Shown here: in pieces, positions 18,808 through 22,253 of the stretch
How the letters are laid out: each line of letters begins with the position of its first letter
Position numbering within the stretch: position 1 is the stretch's first letter
Assembly (NCBI GenBank): GCA_021307315.1
Contig: JAJSPD010000203.1
Coordinates: 1-22,253, forward strand
DNA: 22,253 bases
Direction of reading: 5' to 3'
From: Bisporella sp. PMI_857
Taxonomy: Eukaryota > Ascomycota > Leotiomycetes > Helotiales > Helotiaceae
The notes under the pieces: generated by a model
Told to the model about the DNA's origin: nothing
The model's database searches: none
The model's input: only the letters and a program-made list of their open reading frames with translations
Translations under genes and position numbers: made by a program

Positions 18808-19826
18808 TAATTACTTGTTCTAAAAGACGCTTAAAAATAGATTTGGTTGGTTCTTATGATACATGAAATGGGTCAGGATGCATATAGACTTTGGGGTAAC
18901 CAAGTAATCAAAAATAAATCTCAAAAAGGTATCAAATAAGCTTCGTTAAATCTGCATAAGTTAAATAGGCATTGTCATAATCTTGATTGAGGCAAACTGA
19001 ATAGCTTTCACAGGTCATCAAATTTTGTTACCACTTTCCTCAAGAAAAAAATAATATTGATAATACAAAAACAACAAAACTCCAGGGCCACCCTATTGGG
19101 GGACCCCATAGAAAACCCGTTTTCTTCGGGTTTTTAAAGTCGTTGCGGCGTGTGACCCCGAGTTCATATCCCACAAACACAGATTGTCCTGAACCCGTTC
19201 CACCGGGCCGCCCTTGTGTTTGTTGGAGGTTTGTTTGCTTAAACATTATTCTATAGGCACAAAGTAAAATTTCATAAAAGAGCGAGCATGATTGGTTGAT
19301 TGGGGTTAGCTGGGGAAGAGAGCAGGGGCTTGATTCACGTTTGGCAAGGAGTATACTTTGATGCATAAACGCTGAGGCAATTTTGAGAGTGTGGGTGCCT
19401 CATTGGACGTTTTTTTTTTGTGATAGCATCATTCATACTTTAAATTTACTGGGAGTCGGGAGTACTGTGATAATTGTCTTGTTGGTCCTTAATTTGATCG
19501 TCCGGTCACCTAATCTCTTGTAATTTATGCTCTATAATCTAATGTTAGATATCAATATCAGCCACCATTAAACCTCAAGAGGAAAGATCGTAATTCTCAA
19601 ATCAGACATAAAATAATGAATGCTGTATCAAACCAAACTCCGGGACCACGCACCCTAGCCGCCTGTTGAACAAAACCACGTGCTACCAAAAAGATGACTT
19701 TCTCACAATGAATATATTGCCTTATTCAATGTCGTTTACGATCATGAGTAATAACAACAGCGACACCATGAATGCTGATTAGCCATATGCACTCTCCTGG
19801 TCCGGTATGATGGAAACCGCCCAATC
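18808..19826. other. AT-rich spacer between the Mak32-like and zinc-finger reading frames
   Basis: About 1 kb without a gene. AATAAA at 18913-18918 is 106 bases past the Mak32-like stop. A GC-rich block with inverted repeats lies at 19072-19225 and is listed separately. A T-run occurs near 19411-19420 and a CACGTG at 19678-19683. An open frame on the minus strand (19040-19366) crosses the GC-rich block but resembles no protein I know. Confidence 0.5.
19072..19225. repeat. GC-rich inverted-repeat element, candidate MITE remnant
   Basis: The left arm (19072-19093) reads CAACAAAACTCCAGGGC then CACCC. The reverse complement of the right arm (19205-19225) reads CAACAAACACAAGGGC then GGCCC. About 15 of 21-22 positions agree once small gaps are allowed. 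Inside lies a perfect 8-bp hairpin (AAAACCCG at 19112-19119, CGGGTTTT at 19127-19134, 7-base loop). The block is clearly richer in G+C than its flanks. I saw no convincing target-site duplication, so element status is inferred. Confidence 0.35.
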
Positions 19827-20312
19827 TCAGGGCAGAATCAGCATTTGGGATGATTCGGCTTCTATCTGTTCTCGTAGATACACATCCGAGAGAAGGACTT
19901 TGAAACAGAAGCTACAGCTCGGATGATATTCATGACAATGACTCTGATAATCCGTTAGCGACGAATACAGCCCAGTCTTGCAGTAATTACAATTCAGATG
20001 CTCGCGTCTCTTGTGCTTCCTGACATCACATGTACTGCTTAACACCTTACGCGAGGGGCATATATCGCACACAGGATGGATTTCTTGATGCGTAGTCCGC
20101 GAATCGTACTGTTGAGGGCAGTCCATGCACCAGTAGTGATTTCCCGAATAGTGGTCGTGCTTGTTCCTTTCGTTCGCGAGGTAGATATTGCAGAATACGC
20201 ACCAGACATGAATTCCAGCGTAGTGTGCATTATAATTTTTGACAGGCTGAAAGCCTTCAGGTCCTGTTTCACACCAACTACACCACGCACGATTGTGGTA
20301 GCACTCACAACA
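19827..20312 (-). CDS. Cys/His-rich (C2H2-like) zinc-finger reading frame, 5' end unresolved
   Basis: The minus-strand frame is open for about 161 codons from an in-frame TAA (20315..20313) to the TGA at 19827. It encodes at least five C-x2-C...H...H units: WCSWC...HYAGIH, WCVFCNIYLANERNKHDHY, CMDCPQQYDSRTTHQEIH, CDICPSRK...RKHKRREH, and CNYCKTGLYSSLTDYQSHC. A sixth, CSFCFKVLL, lacks its histidines. Regular spacing over six units without a stop argues that this is, or recently was, coding sequence. The only ATG in frame (20126) would start inside the third finger and discard two. The frame begins 42 bp after the stop of the JmjC gene on the same strand, leaving no room for a normal promoter. 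It may be a 3' exon of that gene, a gene with an unseen upstream exon, or a 5'-truncated relic. Confidence 0.5.
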   Translation of the reverse strand, partial: CCECYHNRAWCSWCETGPEGFQPVKNYNAHYAGIHVWCVFCNIYLANERNKHDHYSGNHYWCMDCPQQYDSRTTHQEIHPVCDICPSRKVLSSTCDVRKHKRREHLNCNYCKTGLYSSLTDYQSHCHEYHPSCSFCFKVLLSDVYLREQIEAESSQMLILP

Positions 20313-20354
20313 TTAATGTGCAAGTAAATAGTAGCAAATTGATCTAATAGACTA

Positions 20355-21872
20355 CTAATTGAACCAAAAGCTCACGCTGAAGCTTACGCTTAGGCTTCGA
20401 ACGTAATGCCACCATCCAACTGGGATATAGAGGCACTCGCCTTCCTCAAGTACACAATCCACGAACTTCGCATCACCGCATAATGGGTACTTATCGTGAG
20501 CGGCGGCCTGCTCCTCCGGTGTGCCATCCCAGCCAGCTAGGATCCCAATATCAACTGCACTCGTATTTTCCATATCAATGCCTCCATTTTCTACACCTCT
20601 TGCGTAAAGTTTCTCGCTTTCTCGAGGCGCATATAGCCTGACATATTTTCTACCAACAACTTGGGCCAGGATATTGTGGTACGGATCAGTGTGTAGAGGA
20701 CTGATGGTGCCTGCAGGTCCGAACCAAGCATTTAGCAGAGGATCGTCGAGAGCGGGCAATTCTGCATGTTTAGTGGCAAGCGGTGAGGAGAAATGCGGTG
20801 GCGGCGGGCTGGTGTAGCAGTAGTCTGGGACTGTAATATCTAAGCGTAAGGAAGGGATCTGAGCAAACAGATCATGCTGTGCAAGATATCCTGTGCTCAA
20901 CTTCGATGTAGATGAATCCACAAGTATATAATTTTCCATAAACTCCTTGAAGGAGATAATTTCCTGGCCCCATCCTTCGTCAACATAAGTTCGCCCTGTC
21001 TCTACTGGAACCAATCTCCGACCGCCAATTGTTTTGGACATAAAATAATTAGGGTTGCTCCATGAACGTCCATTCCTTGCGGGCCACTTATTTATGACAT
21101 CCGTTAATATCACAGGCTCAGGACCTAAACCTTTGTTTCGTGGTTCTAACATATATGACTCAAATACATCGAATGATGGATTGGCTTTTCGCGGAATATT
21201 GTTCTTAACCGGCGATATCTGGAAAGAGACTTCTGGGAAACGTTCCTCGGGCTCTATCAAATCGCAAGCACCGAGTTTTTGTCTCTTAGATGCGGCAGAA
21301 AGTTGATAGCCTCGAGGTTCCTTATCATGACAAGATTGAAGGGTAGCGAAAGCTTGGGCAATTCCATACGCGATAGCTGTGTCTTCTGGAGGACCTGCCA
21401 TAATGAGTGTCATATCCAGGGTCCTTACCATATCATCCAGCATACAGTTTTCCAGAGTGCTAGCCTCCTCAAGACCCGGACCAGCTTTCCAAATATTGCT
21501 GAGTGCCAAAGTGGAGAACTTGAACAAACTAGCCTCTCTGTGTAGATGTCTCCAACAAGGAGGGACATTCTTGAAGGGAAACGCATAGAATTTCTCATTT
21601 GCAAGAGTAATCATATCTTCGCATCTCTGGAGGCAGAGTTCGTACATCTCGGGTTGGTCATGAAGCTGGATCATATCATTTAGGTAGGCCATAAGGAGGA
21701 CAATAGCTCCACCACAATCGTTCAAAGCTTTGATCCTATCATAAGATATAGAAGAGTCAGAACAGCTCGGGTTAGTATGCTGGAAATTCTTGCAGAAATA
21801 TGCCATGCAAACATCACTCAATGTTCGATGTAGACTATTAGCATCTGCTTTTGGTGGGCGGACAGAAGTCAT
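20355..21872 (-). CDS. JmjC-domain 2-oxoglutarate oxygenase, JMJD5/KDM8-like
   Basis: Single exon, 505 residues. The start is ATG at 21872 (MTSVRPPKADANS); the upstream in-frame GTG is not used. An N-terminal helical region (1-210) is followed by the JmjC domain at about 250-505: PVILTDVINKWPARN, WGQEIISFKEFMENYI, DPLLNAWFGPAGTISPLHTD and ECLYIPVGWWHYVRSLSVSF. Fe(II) ligands are His394, Asp396 (HTD) and His489 (WWHYVRSL). Lys409 (GRKYVRLY) is the likely 2-oxoglutarate contact. All catalytic residues are present, so it should be active. JMJD5-type enzymes hydroxylate protein arginines, and histone demethylase activity has been reported; the fungal substrate is not known from sequence. The stop falls right after the conserved final strand SVSFSVSFWF, as is normal for the family. 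A zinc-finger frame follows at once on the same strand. Confidence 0.87.
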   Translation of the reverse strand: MTSVRPPKADANSLHRTLSDVCMAYFCKNFQHTNPSCSDSSISYDRIKALNDCGGAIVLLMAYLNDMIQLHDQPEMYELCLQRCEDMITLANEKFYAFPFKNVPPCWRHLHREASLFKFSTLALSNIWKAGPGLEEASTLENCMLDDMVRTLDMTLIMAGPPEDTAIAYGIAQAFATLQSCHDKEPRGYQLSAASKRQKLGACDLIEPEERFPEVSFQISPVKNNIPRKANPSFDVFESYMLEPRNKGLGPEPVILTDVINKWPARNGRSWSNPNYFMSKTIGGRRLVPVETGRTYVDEGWGQEIISFKEFMENYILVDSSTSKLSTGYLAQHDLFAQIPSLRLDITVPDYCYTSPPPPHFSSPLATKHAELPALDDPLLNAWFGPAGTISPLHTDPYHNILAQVVGRKYVRLYAPRESEKLYARGVENGGIDMENTSAVDIGILAGWDGTPEEQAAAHDKYPLCGDAKFVDCVLEEGECLYIPVGWWHYVRSLSVSFSVSFWFN

Positions 21873-22253
21873 TGTTGCGTAGCTGATCACTATAGGACCA
21901 TAAAGCTAACTATGCAGCACTAGGAGCTGTTCATATCTAATAAAAGGTAGTCTTCGAGATCATAGACATGGCAAAGCGAAATCAAATTGAAAGTGTGGAA
22001 AAGCGTCACATGTTAATTAAGGTCGCCAAAAAGAGTGGGTTATTATAACATCGATGTCTTGTGCCTAAGGCATCAATATCAACCCTTAACCGATATCCCG
22101 TGACAAATCCCGCCCCGCATCAAATCCCACTCAATTTATCAATTGAACTTATGGTAAAAAATTAATAAAAAATCAACCACAAATTTATATACAATAAAAG
22201 TAGGCTCAATCGATTTATAATGATTTATTGTATCATTTTTACAAAGAAGAAGA
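21873..22253. promoter_or_regulatory. Upstream region of the JmjC gene, AT-rich right edge
   Basis: 381 bases upstream of the JmjC ATG on the minus strand. It contains TTAATTAA (22014-22021) and the near-palindrome at 22062-22075. Beyond 22140 it becomes very AT-rich. No coding signal is seen up to the window edge. Confidence 0.4.
22062..22075 (-). promoter_or_regulatory. Near-palindrome TGATGCCTTAGGCA
   Basis: Read on the minus strand, this 14-mer matches 12 of 14 bases of the element at 16744-16757 upstream of the Mak32-like gene. It starts about 200 bases before the JmjC start codon. TGCCTAAGGCA is itself an 11-bp palindrome with one central base. Confidence 0.35.

Noticed and set aside
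19112..19134. Perfect hairpin resembling a bacterial rho-independent terminator
   Set aside because: The surroundings are a eukaryotic nuclear genome and there is no gene ending here on either strand. It is better read as part of the inverted-repeat element.
19040..19366. 108-codon minus-strand open frame over the GC-rich element
   Set aside because: It does not match a transposase or any family I know and crosses clear composition borders, so it is probably accidental.

Overview
The window is nuclear DNA of a filamentous ascomycete (Pezizomycotina; I lean towards Leotiomycetes but cannot prove the class). The evidence is short introns (47-72 bp in nearly every case) with GTAAGT/GTATGT-type donors, CTAAC/CTGAC/CTAAA branch sites and TAG/CAG acceptors, plus single-copy fungal housekeeping families separated by AT-richer spacers. 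I found no tRNA, rRNA, CRISPR array or complete transposon.

Layout, left to right. 1-90 is probably the 3' end of a + strand gene that continues off the left edge. A gamma-tubulin complex component (GCP5/GCP6 type, minus, 171-3106) diverges from EAF7, a NuA4 acetyltransferase subunit (plus, 3276-4124). A gene-free spacer of about 1.65 kb follows. Next come a carnitine acetyltransferase (CAT2 type, plus, 5777-7861, four exons), mitoribosomal uS4m/Nam9 (minus, 8112-9575, three exons), the La RNA-binding protein (plus, 9907-11357, four exons), mitoribosomal mL44 (minus, 12040-13200), an 88-residue NDUFB4-like complex I subunit (plus, 13462-13900, four exons, the first holding only the start codon), and adenylyl cyclase-associated protein CAP/Srv2 (minus, 14614-16486, five exons). 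A Mak32-like member of the PfkB kinase family (plus, 16908-18807, four exons, one 519-bp intron) is followed by a 1-kb AT-rich spacer with a small GC-rich hairpin element. The right end carries a Cys/His-rich zinc-finger reading frame (minus, 19827-20312) that begins 42 bp after the stop of a JMJD5-like JmjC oxygenase (minus, 20355-21872).

The genes do not form one pathway. Between 5.8 and 13.9 kb, however, four of five genes serve mitochondria: the acetyl-carnitine shuttle, one small- and one large-subunit mitoribosomal protein, and a complex I subunit. Several genes form divergent pairs sharing 170-420 bp promoters (GCP/EAF7, uS4m/La, mL44/NDUFB4, CAP/PfkB).

The observations most worth following up are: (a) the zinc-finger frame tucked behind the JmjC gene, which has no visible start of its own but could be joined to it in frame; (b) CAT2, whose exon structure encodes a mitochondrial presequence exon, a second in-frame ATG and a C-terminal PTS1, with a pair of CCTCGG sites upstream; (c) a near-palindrome, TGATGCCTWAGGCR, in the same orientation upstream of both the Mak32-like gene and the JmjC gene; (d) an imperfect inverted-repeat element at 19072-19225. 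I found no convincing wholly new multi-gene system. All exon models were read by eye from splice signals and family conservation and have not been checked against transcripts.
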